Assembly: GCA_029859385.1 (NCBI GenBank) | Contig: JAOUDF010000017.1 | Coordinates: 1 to 22,620, forward strand | DNA from: Nitrospirota bacterium | Lineage (GTDB): Bacteria; Nitrospirota; JAOUDF01 | Reading direction: 5' to 3' | DNA: 22,620 nt | Part shown: positions 7,584-15,429 of the stretch, in pieces | Position numbering within the stretch: position 1 is the first letter of the stretch | Layout: each line of letters begins with the position of its first letter | Program-made: the position numbers and the translations under genes | Notes under the pieces: model-generated | The model's database searches: none | What the model saw: the letters and a program-made list of their open reading frames with translations, nothing else | What the model was told of the DNA's origin: nothing

Positions 7584-8689
7584 TCGATTCCTCCGCCCAT
7601 TATTTCCTTAAAAGCTTCCGCAAACCGCCTGTTCTCTTCGGGCAGGCCGATGCTCACCCGTATCTGGGTCGGCCCCATGGGCCTGACGATAATTCCTTTA
7701 TGCAGCAGGGCGCTGTAGACCTCTTTTGCATCCCGCTCCAGCTCCAGCCAGATGAAGTTCGCTTCACTGGGGTAATAGCCGACCCCCATCTCCTGAAACA
7801 GGGCATACATGAAGACCTTGCCCTCGTAGTTCACCTGGATGCTCTTCCTCATATGGTCGTCGTCGCCAAGGGCAGCCAAGGCCGCCGCCTGAGCCACCGC
7901 GTTCGCGTTGAACGGCTGGCGCACGCGGTTCATGGCATCGACCAGCTCGGGGCGGGCCATACCGTAACCGATCCTCAGCCCGGCAAGTCCGTATATCTTG
8001 GAGAAGGTCCGAAGGACAATAACGTTTCTGCCTTCCCTCACATAAGACATACTATCGGGGTAATCCTCCCGGGTCACATATTCATAGTAGGCCTCGTCCA
8101 CCACGACGATGATGTGGTCGGGCACCTTTTCCATGAATGCCGCCAGTTCGCCGGCATCGTTCATGGCACCGGTCGGGTTGTTGGGGTTGGCGATAAAGAC
8201 GATTCGCGTATCGGCGGTGATCGCCTCCGCCATGCCTTCAAGATCGTGCCTCCCGTCCACCAGCGGGACCAGATGCATCCTGCCGTTCATCGCCTGGACC
8301 ACCGAACCGTAGACGGAGAATGACGGGTTACCCGCCACCGCCGATTCGCCGGGCCTCAGGAAGGTGCGGGCGGCAAGTTCGATCAGTTCGTTGGAGCCGT
8401 TCCCGAAGACAAGCCAGGAAGGCTCTATAGAGAGCCGCTCCGCCAGGGCCTTCTTCAGATTAAAGACATTCCCGTCGGGATACCGGTGGATCGATGGCGC
8501 AACCGCGGCAATGGCCTCCAGCGCCCTGGGAGACGGCCCCAGCGGGTTTTCGTTGGACGCCAGCTTTATACAACCGGTAATCCCAAGCTCCCGTTCCAGC
8601 TCTTCAATGGGCTTGCCGGGGGCATAGGGCACGAGGGCACGCACATACTCAGGCACCAGATTTTCCACTGATATCTCCCTGCCCACCAT
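7580..8689 (-). CDS. hisC: HisC-family aminotransferase, likely aromatic
   Basis: This class I/II PLP aminotransferase has 369 residues. It has SNENPLGPSP near residue 45, NPNNPTG at about 168-174, VVDEAYYEY near 196-204, and FSKIYGLAGLRIGYG with the PLP lysine at 231, followed by an Arg-containing RVSIG near the C-terminus. These are hallmarks of histidinol-phosphate aminotransferase, a family that often also transaminates phenylpyruvate and 4-hydroxyphenylpyruvate. Its position between pheA and aroF, with no other histidine genes nearby, suggests the aromatic role. I start at the ATG at 8689, which shares one base with the pheA TGA stop and has GGGGAG just upstream. A TTG one codon earlier is less likely. 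Confidence 0.92.
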   Translation of the reverse strand: MVGREISVENLVPEYVRALVPYAPGKPIEELERELGITGCIKLASNENPLGPSPRALEAIAAVAPSIHRYPDGNVFNLKKALAERLSIEPSWLVFGNGSNELIELAARTFLRPGESAVAGNPSFSVYGSVVQAMNGRMHLVPLVDGRHDLEGMAEAITADTRIVFIANPNNPTGAMNDAGELAAFMEKVPDHIIVVVDEAYYEYVTREDYPDSMSYVREGRNVIVLRTFSKIYGLAGLRIGYGMARPELVDAMNRVRQPFNANAVAQAAALAALGDDDHMRKSIQVNYEGKVFMYALFQEMGVGYYPSEANFIWLELERDAKEVYSALLHKGIIVRPMGPTQIRVSIGLPEENRRFAEAFKEIMGGGIE

Positions 8690-9756
8690 CAACTCCCCAC
8701 CGGGTATGCACCCAGTATCTTCACAAAACTGCTCAACCCCTCGAGGGCCTCGAGGGCTTTCTTTACTCGCTCCTCCTCGACATGTCCTTCAAGGTCGGCG
8801 AAGAAGACATAGTCCCACGACTTGCGCCTCGACGGCCTCGACTCGATCTTGGTCAGGTTGATGCCGTGCCGGGCAAAGGCCTCCAGCACATTGTGCAACG
8901 CCCCTACCTTGTCCTTTATGGAGAACATTATGGAACTCTTGTCGCGCCCCGTCGGCGTCATCATCTTCTTGCCCACCACGAGGAATCGGGTGATGTTGTT
9001 GGGGTTGTCCTCGATGCGCTTGCTCAGGATATTCAAGCCGTAGAGGTCCGCCGCCAGCTCACTGGCGATGGCCGCCGATGCAGGGTCCTGCGCCGCCATC
9101 TCGGCTGCCCGCGCGGAGCTGAAAACCTCCTGCACAGGAACGTTGGGAAGATTGGTGGCAAGCCACTGGCGACACTGGGCCGCGGGAGGGTTGAAGGAAT
9201 ATATCTTCTGGACCTTGTCGAGGCCTTCGGCCTTGGACAGCAGGTTGTGGGAGACCTCAAGCATCACCTCGGCCGATATCTTCAGCTCCGAATCGGCCAG
9301 CAGGTCGAGGGTATGGGTAATGACCCCCTCGGTCGAATTCTCGATAGGAACCACGCCGTAGATGCAGTTCCCCTTCTCCACTTCGAGAAATACGTCACGG
9401 ATGCTGTTGACCGGGACATAGTGGGTAGAAAAGCCGAAATGCCGCATGCAGGCCAGGTGGCTGAAGGTGGCCTTCGGGCCGAGAAAAGCTACTTTAAGCG
9501 GCTGCTCAAGGGAAAGACACGCAGAGATGATTTCGCGGAAGACGGCCCTTACGGCCTCGTTGGGAAACGGGCCGGGATTGCTCTTCTCGAGGCGCTGGTA
9601 TATCTCCAGTTCCCGCTTGGGGACATGGATTTCGGCATTTTTGCTCTTTTTGATCCTGCCGATTTCTGTAACATGCTGCGCCCGCTCATTTAAAAGCTTC
9701 AAGATACCGGAGTCGATGGCGTCGATCTTCTGACGCAACTCCTCGATTTCTGACAT
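8689..9756 (-). CDS. pheA: Bifunctional chorismate mutase/prephenate dehydratase (P-protein)
   Basis: The 355-residue protein has three parts: an AroQ chorismate mutase helix bundle at about 1-88 (LRQKIDAIDSGILKLLNERA), a prephenate dehydratase at about 88-265 (VAFLGPKATFSHLA, VPIENSTEGVITHTLDLL, and the catalytic Thr in NNITRF), and an ACT domain at about 273-350 with GALHNVLEAF and ESRPSR, the phenylalanine-binding motifs. It converts chorismate through prephenate to phenylpyruvate and should be inhibited by phenylalanine through the ACT domain. It is the first gene of the minus-strand train, 97 bases downstream of the rnr stop, with its own sigma-70-type promoter. The ATG at 9756 has only a weak ribosome-binding site, lying in a 10-bp palindrome. 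Confidence 0.97.
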   Translation of the reverse strand: MSEIEELRQKIDAIDSGILKLLNERAQHVTEIGRIKKSKNAEIHVPKRELEIYQRLEKSNPGPFPNEAVRAVFREIISACLSLEQPLKVAFLGPKATFSHLACMRHFGFSTHYVPVNSIRDVFLEVEKGNCIYGVVPIENSTEGVITHTLDLLADSELKISAEVMLEVSHNLLSKAEGLDKVQKIYSFNPPAAQCRQWLATNLPNVPVQEVFSSARAAEMAAQDPASAAIASELAADLYGLNILSKRIEDNPNNITRFLVVGKKMMTPTGRDKSSIMFSIKDKVGALHNVLEAFARHGINLTKIESRPSRRKSWDYVFFADLEGHVEEERVKKALEALEGLSSFVKILGAYPVGS

Positions 9757-9766
9757 ACAGGCCTGT
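9757..9766. other. 10-bp palindrome touching the pheA start
   Basis: ACAGGCCTGT is a perfect palindrome immediately before the pheA ATG and contains the only AGG-type ribosome-binding sequence at proper distance. It could be chance, an mRNA hairpin component or a protein site. No comparison is possible here. Confidence 0.3.
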
Positions 9767-9806
9767 AATTACCTCATTTCCTGAGAGATGTGAAGCGAGA
9801 CCGGTA

Positions 9807-9834
9807 AATATACCAGAAAAACCAGCTTTTTCAA
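9807..9834 (-). promoter_or_regulatory. Sigma-70-type promoter of the pheA-rpsA gene train
   Basis: On the minus strand, TTGAAA (9834-9829) is followed by 16 bases and then TATATT (9812-9807). Each hexamer matches the consensus at five of six positions. The start point would be near 9800, leaving a leader of about 45 bases before pheA. There is no leader peptide rich in Phe or Tyr and no terminator hairpin in this space, so attenuation is not indicated. The -10 lies inside an imperfect dyad (GGTA-TATT-TACC). Confidence 0.7.
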
Positions 9835-9853
9835 TAAAATTCTTGCCCCGCCG

Positions 9854-11980
9854 CTATGGCTTTCGGTCAGAATTCCTGACCAGCTCAAAATCGACCCGTT
9901 TCCGTTCCAGGTCCACCTTCTCCACCCGCACCCGCACCGGGTCGCCGATGGTAAATGTCCGGCCGGTCCGCTCCCCCACCAGCCGGTGCTTCTTTTCTTC
10001 GTAGGCGTAATAGTCGTCGCGCAGGGCGCTGACGTGAATCAATCCCTCCACAAAGATGTCGGTCAACTCCACGAAGAGCCCGAAGGCAGTGACGCCCGAT
10101 ACCAGCCCCGCGAACTCCTGCCCTACCTTGTCGCTCATGAACTGGGCCTTCTTGAGGCTCACTACCTCGCGCTCGGCCTCCATGGCGATCCGCTCCCGCT
10201 CCGACGACCGGCGGGCAATGTCGGGGAGTACCGACTGGTAGTGTTCCTTTTTCCCTTTGGAGAGTTTCCCCGACAACTGTTCCTTGAGAATACGGTGAAC
10301 GATCAGGTCGGGGTAGCGCCGGATGGGCGAGGTAAAGTGGGTGTAGTACTCGGCGGCGAGGCCGAAATGCCCGACGTTTTCGGTAACGTAGCAGGCCTGC
10401 TTCATGGAGCGGAGCAGTACCTGGTTGATGAGTTTCTCTTCGGGCCGCCCCGCCACCTGTTCGAGAATGCCACAGAACGCTGACGGCGTGATCTTTCCCA
10501 CCGCCTTGAAGCCCACCTTGAATTGCGCGGCAAACTCCTGGAAGTCGGCGATCTTCCCGGGGTCGGGCTCATCGTGGACCCGGTAGATGAAAGGCACCTC
10601 GCGGCGGGCCATATGCTCGGCCACGGTCTCGTTGGCGGCCAACATGAACTCCTCGATAATCCGGTGGGCCACATTCCGCTCCGACTCGATGATGGCGGTG
10701 GTCTTTCCCTGGATATCGAGGATGATCTGCGGCTCGGGCAGGTCGAAGTCGATGCTCCCCCGCTCTTTCCTCTTTTTATTGAGGCGGCCGAACAGCTCCT
10801 CCATGACGGCAAAGTCGCCGAGCAGCGGACGGTAGCGCGCGCATTGGGCCGGGTCTTTGTCGACCAGTATCTCGCGGACGGCGGTGTAGGTCATCCGCTC
10901 GTCGCTCTTTATCACGCTGTCGTAGAGCCGGTAATCGAGGCGCTTGCCCTCTTTGTCGAAGACTATTTCGCAGGTGACGGTAAGACGGTCGACCTGGGGG
11001 TTAAGGCTGCAAATGCCGTTGGAGAGGGCCTCGGGCAGCATGGGGATGGCCCGGTCGGGGAAATAGACGCTGGTGCCGCGCCGGTATGCCTCTTCGTCCA
11101 GCGGCGCCTTTTCTTTTACGTAATGGGAGACATCGGCGATATGCACCCACAGCCGGATGCGGCCGTCGTCGTGTTTTTTCACCGATACGGCATCGTCGAA
11201 GTCCTTGGCCGTCTCGCCGTCGATGGTGACGGTGGGCAGTTGGCGCAGGTCCTCTCTCCCCGCAAAGGCGCTTTCCTGAACCTCCCGGGGTATGCGTTTC
11301 GCCTCGGCGAGCACGTCGTGGGGGAAGGCCACGGGGAGCTGAAACGCCTCGATGATGGTCTCTATGTCGACCCCGGCCTCGTCGCCCCACCCCAGCACCC
11401 GGACAACCCGACCCTCGGGGCTCCGCCCGCCCATGGGATAGCGGGTGATCTCGGCCGTTACCACCTGGCCGTGCCGCGCCTCCCCTCGTTCCGCAACAGG
11501 GATGAGGATGTCAGTGAGTATTCGCGGATTGGAAGGGACGACCCAGCAGTAGCGACGATCGCGTTCAAAGCGCCCCACCACCCGCTCCGTCCTGCGTTCG
11601 AGCACGCGGACCACCCGCGCCTCCCGGCGGCCAAACTTGCGCACCCCCTCAAGCCTCACCACCACCCGGTCGCCATGCATGGCGCCTTCCATGCTCCGGG
11701 GACCGACAAAGATGTCGTCGCCGCCTTGATCCATCCGCACGAAGCCGTACCCCTCGGGGTGGCACTGGAGGACGCCGGTCTCCATGTTCATCTTCTTCGG
11801 GGGACCGTAACGGTCTCCCCGTACCCGGACGATCTCTCCCCGTTCCACCAGCTCCTGAAGCAGGCGTTTCAGCTCGCGGCGGGCCGCCCCCTTCACTCCG
11901 GCGAGGCGGGCGATATCCTTCACTTCCAGCGGATGGCCGGAACGGTTGACTATTATTTCCCGTATGTCGTCACTGTTCAT
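9854..11980 (-). CDS. rnr: Ribonuclease R
   Basis: RNase R is a processive 3'-5' exoribonuclease of the RNB/RNase II family that degrades structured RNA, rRNA fragments and, with SmpB-tmRNA, non-stop mRNA. The 708-residue protein has an N-terminal winged-helix region (about 1-60), cold-shock domains (about 66-220, with GYGFV and DIFV), the RNB catalytic domain with IDGETAKDFDDA at 253-264 holding the metal-binding aspartates, and a C-terminal S1 domain at about 615-700 (GVTAFGLFVELTDIFVEGLIH). The ATG at 11980 has AAGGA about ten bases upstream. It is single, divergent from the regulator gene and followed by pheA. I could not assign a convincing promoter in the 199-base upstream gap. Confidence 0.96.
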   Translation of the reverse strand: MNSDDIREIIVNRSGHPLEVKDIARLAGVKGAARRELKRLLQELVERGEIVRVRGDRYGPPKKMNMETGVLQCHPEGYGFVRMDQGGDDIFVGPRSMEGAMHGDRVVVRLEGVRKFGRREARVVRVLERRTERVVGRFERDRRYCWVVPSNPRILTDILIPVAERGEARHGQVVTAEITRYPMGGRSPEGRVVRVLGWGDEAGVDIETIIEAFQLPVAFPHDVLAEAKRIPREVQESAFAGREDLRQLPTVTIDGETAKDFDDAVSVKKHDDGRIRLWVHIADVSHYVKEKAPLDEEAYRRGTSVYFPDRAIPMLPEALSNGICSLNPQVDRLTVTCEIVFDKEGKRLDYRLYDSVIKSDERMTYTAVREILVDKDPAQCARYRPLLGDFAVMEELFGRLNKKRKERGSIDFDLPEPQIILDIQGKTTAIIESERNVAHRIIEEFMLAANETVAEHMARREVPFIYRVHDEPDPGKIADFQEFAAQFKVGFKAVGKITPSAFCGILEQVAGRPEEKLINQVLLRSMKQACYVTENVGHFGLAAEYYTHFTSPIRRYPDLIVHRILKEQLSGKLSKGKKEHYQSVLPDIARRSSERERIAMEAEREVVSLKKAQFMSDKVGQEFAGLVSGVTAFGLFVELTDIFVEGLIHVSALRDDYYAYEEKKHRLVGERTGRTFTIGDPVRVRVEKVDLERKRVDFELVRNSDRKP

Positions 11981-12113
11981 TCTGCGTTTATCCTTGACAA
12001 TCCGGTATATTCCGAGAAAAACTCGATGAAGAATAGCAGAAAACCATCAACTTTGCCCCTTTATTATCAAGATTTAATGGTTAACGCCGAAAAGAACCGG
12101 GTAATATATTTGT

Positions 12114-12141
12114 TTCACAAGCTTTATCATTGCTCTATGAT
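12114..12141 (+). promoter_or_regulatory. Sigma-70-type promoter of the regulator/kinase operon
   Basis: TTCACA (12114-12119), a 16-base spacer and TATGAT (12136-12141) each match the consensus at five of six positions. Transcription would start near 12148 and give a leader of about 30 bases to the ATG at 12180, which contains GGAGG at 12164-12168. An inverted repeat overlaps the -10 box and the spacer. Confidence 0.65.
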
Positions 12142-12144
12142 AAA
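12123..12144. promoter_or_regulatory. Operator-like inverted repeat over the -10 box
   Basis: TTTATCAT and ATGATAAA are perfect 8-base inverted half-sites separated by six bases. The right half-site and its neighbour cover the -10 hexamer. Size and position fit a site for a dimeric transcription regulator, most likely a repressor. The regulator is unknown; the HD-GYP protein encoded downstream has no DNA-binding domain and so is not the candidate. Confidence 0.5.
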
Positions 12145-12179
12145 TTGATCACAAGACAGTTACGGAGGCTTTACTCTTC

Positions 12180-13160
12180 ATGGAAAGCAGCTGGGTTTCC
12201 GAAGTTCCTTCCCGGATCCTTATCGTCGATGACAACAGGCAGAACGTTGAATTACTGAAGACTTACATCTCCGCCGAGGGATACGAGGTCGACGAGGCAT
12301 ACGACGGTGAAGAGGCCCTTTCAAAGGTCACGGAGAACCCACCCGACCTTATCCTCCTCGACATCATGATGCCCAAGGTTAACGGTTATGATGTCTGCGC
12401 CCGCCTGAAGGCCGACGAGAAGACCCGCTTTATCCCCGTCATCATGGTGACCGCCCTCAGCGACCTGGAAGACAAGATAAAAGGACTCGACGCCGGGACC
12501 GACGACTTTATCTCCAAACCCTTCAACCGGCATGAACTCCTGGCAAGGGTCCGCTCCCTTCTGCGCATACGACACTACTACGCCGACCTCGATCACAGCC
12601 AGGACATCATCATCACCCTGGCCCTCGCGGTGGAGGCAAAGGACCCCTATACCCGGGGGCACTCGGAGCGGGTGGCCGATTTTGCCCAGAAACTGGCGAA
12701 AGCCCTGGGGCTTTCCGTAAAAGACCAGGACATCGTGCACAAAGCGGGGCTGCTGCATGACATAGGCAAGATCGGCGTAAGCGAAAGCTATCTCCACAAG
12801 CCCGGCCCCCTCTCCCGCGAGGAACGGGAGATCATCAGGGATCACCCCGTCCGCGGCGAGGCCATCTGTCAGCCGCTCAAGTCACTGAAGCACCTTCTTC
12901 CCGCCATCCGCCACCATCATGAACGATACAACGGGACCGGTTACCCCGACGGCCTCAAGGGTGAAGAGATACCGCTTATGGCCCGCATTCTGGCTATCGC
13001 CGACATATATGACGCCCTGACATCCGACCGGCCCTACCGGGTTGGTCTTCCGAATGACAAGGCCATGGACATCCTGAAGTCGGAGGCAGACCAGCAGTAC
13101 TGGGACCCCGCGATTGTGCACGTACTGGTTGACTGCATAAAGGAAAAAGGACGCCTGTAA
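12180..13160 (+). CDS. Response regulator with HD-GYP domain (putative c-di-GMP phosphodiesterase)
   Basis: The 326-residue protein has a receiver domain at about 12-130 with the acidic pair Asp17/Asp18, phospho-acceptor Asp61 (LLDIMMP), Thr91 and Lys113 (SKPF). An HD-GYP domain follows at about 140-320, with HDIGK at 193-197, HHHERYNGTGYPDG at 245-258 and AIADIYDALTSDRPYR. HD-GYP proteins hydrolyse the second messenger c-di-GMP to pGpG or GMP; the full motif set suggests an active enzyme. Phosphorylation is probably by the sensor kinase encoded next. Start is the ATG at 12180 with GGAGG eleven bases upstream. The reading frame is the same as that of the kinase, separated by a TAA and seven sense codons. 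Confidence 0.95.
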   Translation: MESSWVSEVPSRILIVDDNRQNVELLKTYISAEGYEVDEAYDGEEALSKVTENPPDLILLDIMMPKVNGYDVCARLKADEKTRFIPVIMVTALSDLEDKIKGLDAGTDDFISKPFNRHELLARVRSLLRIRHYYADLDHSQDIIITLALAVEAKDPYTRGHSERVADFAQKLAKALGLSVKDQDIVHKAGLLHDIGKIGVSESYLHKPGPLSREEREIIRDHPVRGEAICQPLKSLKHLLPAIRHHHERYNGTGYPDGLKGEEIPLMARILAIADIYDALTSDRPYRVGLPNDKAMDILKSEADQQYWDPAIVHVLVDCIKEKGRL

Positions 13161-13181
13161 CTCCGGCTCCGCTTTAAACCA

Positions 13182-15182
13182 ATGCGATTTAGCCTGAGCA
13201 TAAGAAAGAAGATCCTCCTCGCCGCTATCCTGGTCGGCCTTATCCCCGGCATACTGTCGTTCTACCTTATCTATCACTTCGGCACCGCCATCATGCGGGA
13301 CAAGCAGGGAGAGGACTTCAAGGAGATAACCAAGGGTGCCGCCCGGGAGATAAGCCTCATCATCGACAAGGAGATCGACGAGGCATATCATCTTGCGTTA
13401 AGTCCGATGATCGCTGACGCAATAGAGGATGCCAGTCGGAAAAACAGCAATACCTCTCAAGCTCATGTCCGGGGAATTAAAGAACTCGATGCAGCATGGC
13501 AGGATATATCCGCGGACAACCCGGTTATAAGAGCGATTGTCGACCAGCCTGCGGCATCATATCTGAGAGCCACCCACATCAAGGAAGAATACATCAACCT
13601 GACCATCCTCAACAGCAAGGGGGTCGCCATAGGGGCCATGAAAAAACCGCGCCGGCTCTTCTGGGGGGAGGACCCCATGTGGATCGGCGGAATGCGCCAG
13701 CCAGCATATCAGGCATTTGTCAGCGACGTCATTTCTACAGGCCCCGATTCTTACGGCATAGAAATCGCCGTGCCCATCGTAAGGAAAAATGGCAAGGCCA
13801 TCGGCGTATTGGTGGTTACCCTGAGCCTGAACGAACTCTTTGCCGCGATCAACTCCATACAGATAGGACAAACCGGACATGCCAACATGGTGCGGTCCGA
13901 CGGGATGATGCTTATCGACCCCCTTATCCCCCCTATGTCTCTTAAGGTCGACAAGAAACTCATGGAACTGATCTCTCACGACAAACCCGGCTGGACTATT
14001 GCCGACGATGAGCATGGCGGAATAAATGCGATCATGGGGTATGCGCCGGTGGTCTCCAGCATGGTCGGAGAAGGCTCCTTTGGAGGGCACCGCTGGTATG
14101 TCTTTTTAGGGCTGGAACCGAATGAAAGCTATGCCCCCGTACGCAAGCTGATGGGAAGGCTCGCGTTCCTTGGCCTCTTGTTCATCGGGTTGGTGAGTAC
14201 CTTTGCCTACCTGGTCGCTCAGAGGATCATTCAGCCGATAGAGAGCCTCAAGGTAGGCGCGGAGATGATCGGACAGGGCAAGCTGGATTACCGGCTCAAC
14301 ATCAATACCGGTGACGAGATCGAAGCCCTGGCCAAAGACTTCAACAGCATGGCGGAAAAACTCCTGGAATCGCGCCGGACCCTCATGGAATGGAACTCCC
14401 AGCTTGAAGAAGAGATCAAGCGCAGGACCTACGACCTGCGCATCGCCAACGAGGAACTGAGGCGCGCCGATCGCATGAAATCTGAATTTCTTACCAACAT
14501 GTCCCATGAACTGAGGACTCCGCTCAACTCCATCATAGGGTTCTCCGAGGTGCTCACGGACAACCTCTACGGCGACCTCAATGAAAAGCAGCAGCGCTAT
14601 GTCTCGCACATCCATATGAGCGGCAAGCACCTGCTGCAGCTCATCAACGACATCCTGGACCTGTCGAAGGTCGAGGCCGGCAAGATGGAGCTGCACTACA
14701 CCACCGCTTCCATTGCGGACTTCTTCGAAACCACCCTGAACTCATTCCGCACCCAGGCTCATCAGAAGCAGATCGCCATTACCAGCACGGTGGAGGGAGT
14801 CGACCAGGTCACCGCCGACCTTACACGATTGAAGCAGATACTCTTCAACCTGGTCTCCAATGCGGTGAAATTCACCCCTGAACATGGCAAAATAACCATA
14901 TCCGCCAGACCGGTCGGAGCATTTGTCGAAATCGCCGTCTCCGATACCGGCATCGGCATACGAAAGGAAGACCAGCACCTTATCTTTCAGGAATTCCGGC
15001 AACTCGATGCATCGTTTACCAGAAAATATGAAGGAACCGGGCTGGGCCTCGCCCTCACCAAGAAACTGGTAGAGCTTCATGGCGGAAAAATATGGGTGGA
15101 GAGCGAAGAGAGCCAGGGGAGCACCTTCTTCATCATGCTGCCCAACAGGGAAAAGACCACAAAAGAATCCCATGCGTCTTGA
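13182..15182 (+). CDS. Membrane sensor histidine kinase
   Basis: The 666-residue protein has a first membrane segment at about 10-32, a large periplasmic sensor region at about 33-320 that looks like a double-Cache domain, a second membrane segment at about 325-346, a HAMP linker (to about 400), a short coiled coil, and a kinase core. His442 in MSHELRTPLNS is the phosphorylation site. The N box has Asn560, DTGIGI begins at 588 and GTGLGL near 618. It has no receiver domain, so the upstream HD-GYP regulator is the probable partner. No Shine-Dalgarno sequence precedes the ATG at 13182; translation is probably by coupling after the regulator stop 21 bases earlier. The stop overlaps the next gene by 11 bases. 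Ligand unknown. Confidence 0.93.
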   Translation: MRFSLSIRKKILLAAILVGLIPGILSFYLIYHFGTAIMRDKQGEDFKEITKGAAREISLIIDKEIDEAYHLALSPMIADAIEDASRKNSNTSQAHVRGIKELDAAWQDISADNPVIRAIVDQPAASYLRATHIKEEYINLTILNSKGVAIGAMKKPRRLFWGEDPMWIGGMRQPAYQAFVSDVISTGPDSYGIEIAVPIVRKNGKAIGVLVVTLSLNELFAAINSIQIGQTGHANMVRSDGMMLIDPLIPPMSLKVDKKLMELISHDKPGWTIADDEHGGINAIMGYAPVVSSMVGEGSFGGHRWYVFLGLEPNESYAPVRKLMGRLAFLGLLFIGLVSTFAYLVAQRIIQPIESLKVGAEMIGQGKLDYRLNINTGDEIEALAKDFNSMAEKLLESRRTLMEWNSQLEEEIKRRTYDLRIANEELRRADRMKSEFLTNMSHELRTPLNSIIGFSEVLTDNLYGDLNEKQQRYVSHIHMSGKHLLQLINDILDLSKVEAGKMELHYTTASIADFFETTLNSFRTQAHQKQIAITSTVEGVDQVTADLTRLKQILFNLVSNAVKFTPEHGKITISARPVGAFVEIAVSDTGIGIRKEDQHLIFQEFRQLDASFTRKYEGTGLGLALTKKLVELHGGKIWVESEESQGSTFFIMLPNREKTTKESHAS

Positions 15183-15429
15183 CCTGTATCTCAAGCAGTC
15201 ACGGCTCATCAAACGAAGAAGCATCGCCAACGACGCCTGTGACCGCGGCCTCGTACTCTGTAATGGGACACCGGCAAAGGCCGGCAAGGAGATAAAGGAA
15301 GGAGACACCCTGACCATCATGTTCCGGCACCGCGTTCTCACCATCAGGGTTGACACCCTTCCCGCCAGAAAAAACGGAGACGCCTCCTGTTTTACGGTCA
15401 TCACCGACGAACCCGGGGAGGTGGCATGA
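15172..15429 (+). CDS. Small S4-domain RNA-binding protein (RqcP/HslR-like)
   Basis: The 85-residue protein starts MRLDLYLKQSRLIKRRS and carries one S4 RNA-binding domain (about 1-60) with GLVLCNG..AK.G.EIKEGD, the core of the Hsp15/YabO group. Such proteins bind 23S rRNA or the 50S subunit with a stuck peptidyl-tRNA; the Bacillus member RqcP works with RqcH to add alanine tails to stalled chains. The short length is closer to RqcP than to E. coli HslR. The ATG at 15172 lies in the last 11 bases of the kinase gene; an upstream-extended frame would read through kinase coding sequence and is rejected. The stop overlaps rnd as ATGA. Rescue role is inference. Confidence 0.85.
   Translation: MRLDLYLKQSRLIKRRSIANDACDRGLVLCNGTPAKAGKEIKEGDTLTIMFRHRVLTIRVDTLPARKNGDASCFTVITDEPGEVA

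Noticed and set aside
8690..8692. TTG start of hisC
   Set aside because: The adjacent ATG at 8689 is a stronger codon, shares one base with the pheA stop, and is better spaced from GGGGAG.
9757..9853. Attenuator or leader peptide before pheA
   Set aside because: There is no short frame rich in Phe or Tyr and no alternative terminator hairpin with a T-run. The A/T-rich GAAAAA/TTTTTC arms fall in the promoter spacer.
10523..12148. Plus-strand open frame of 541 codons
   Set aside because: Antisense to rnr, which has full RNB and S1 motifs; the frame also runs into the low-GC intergenic region.
12126..12154. Minus-strand TTGTGA-17-AATGAT as an rnr promoter
   Set aside because: Both boxes match at only four of six positions and the leader would be very long. 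Not strong enough to list.
15079..15171. N-terminal extension of the S4 protein from an upstream start
   Set aside because: The extra 31 residues come from translating kinase coding sequence in another frame and have no S4 homology; the ATG at 15172 gives the expected N-terminus.
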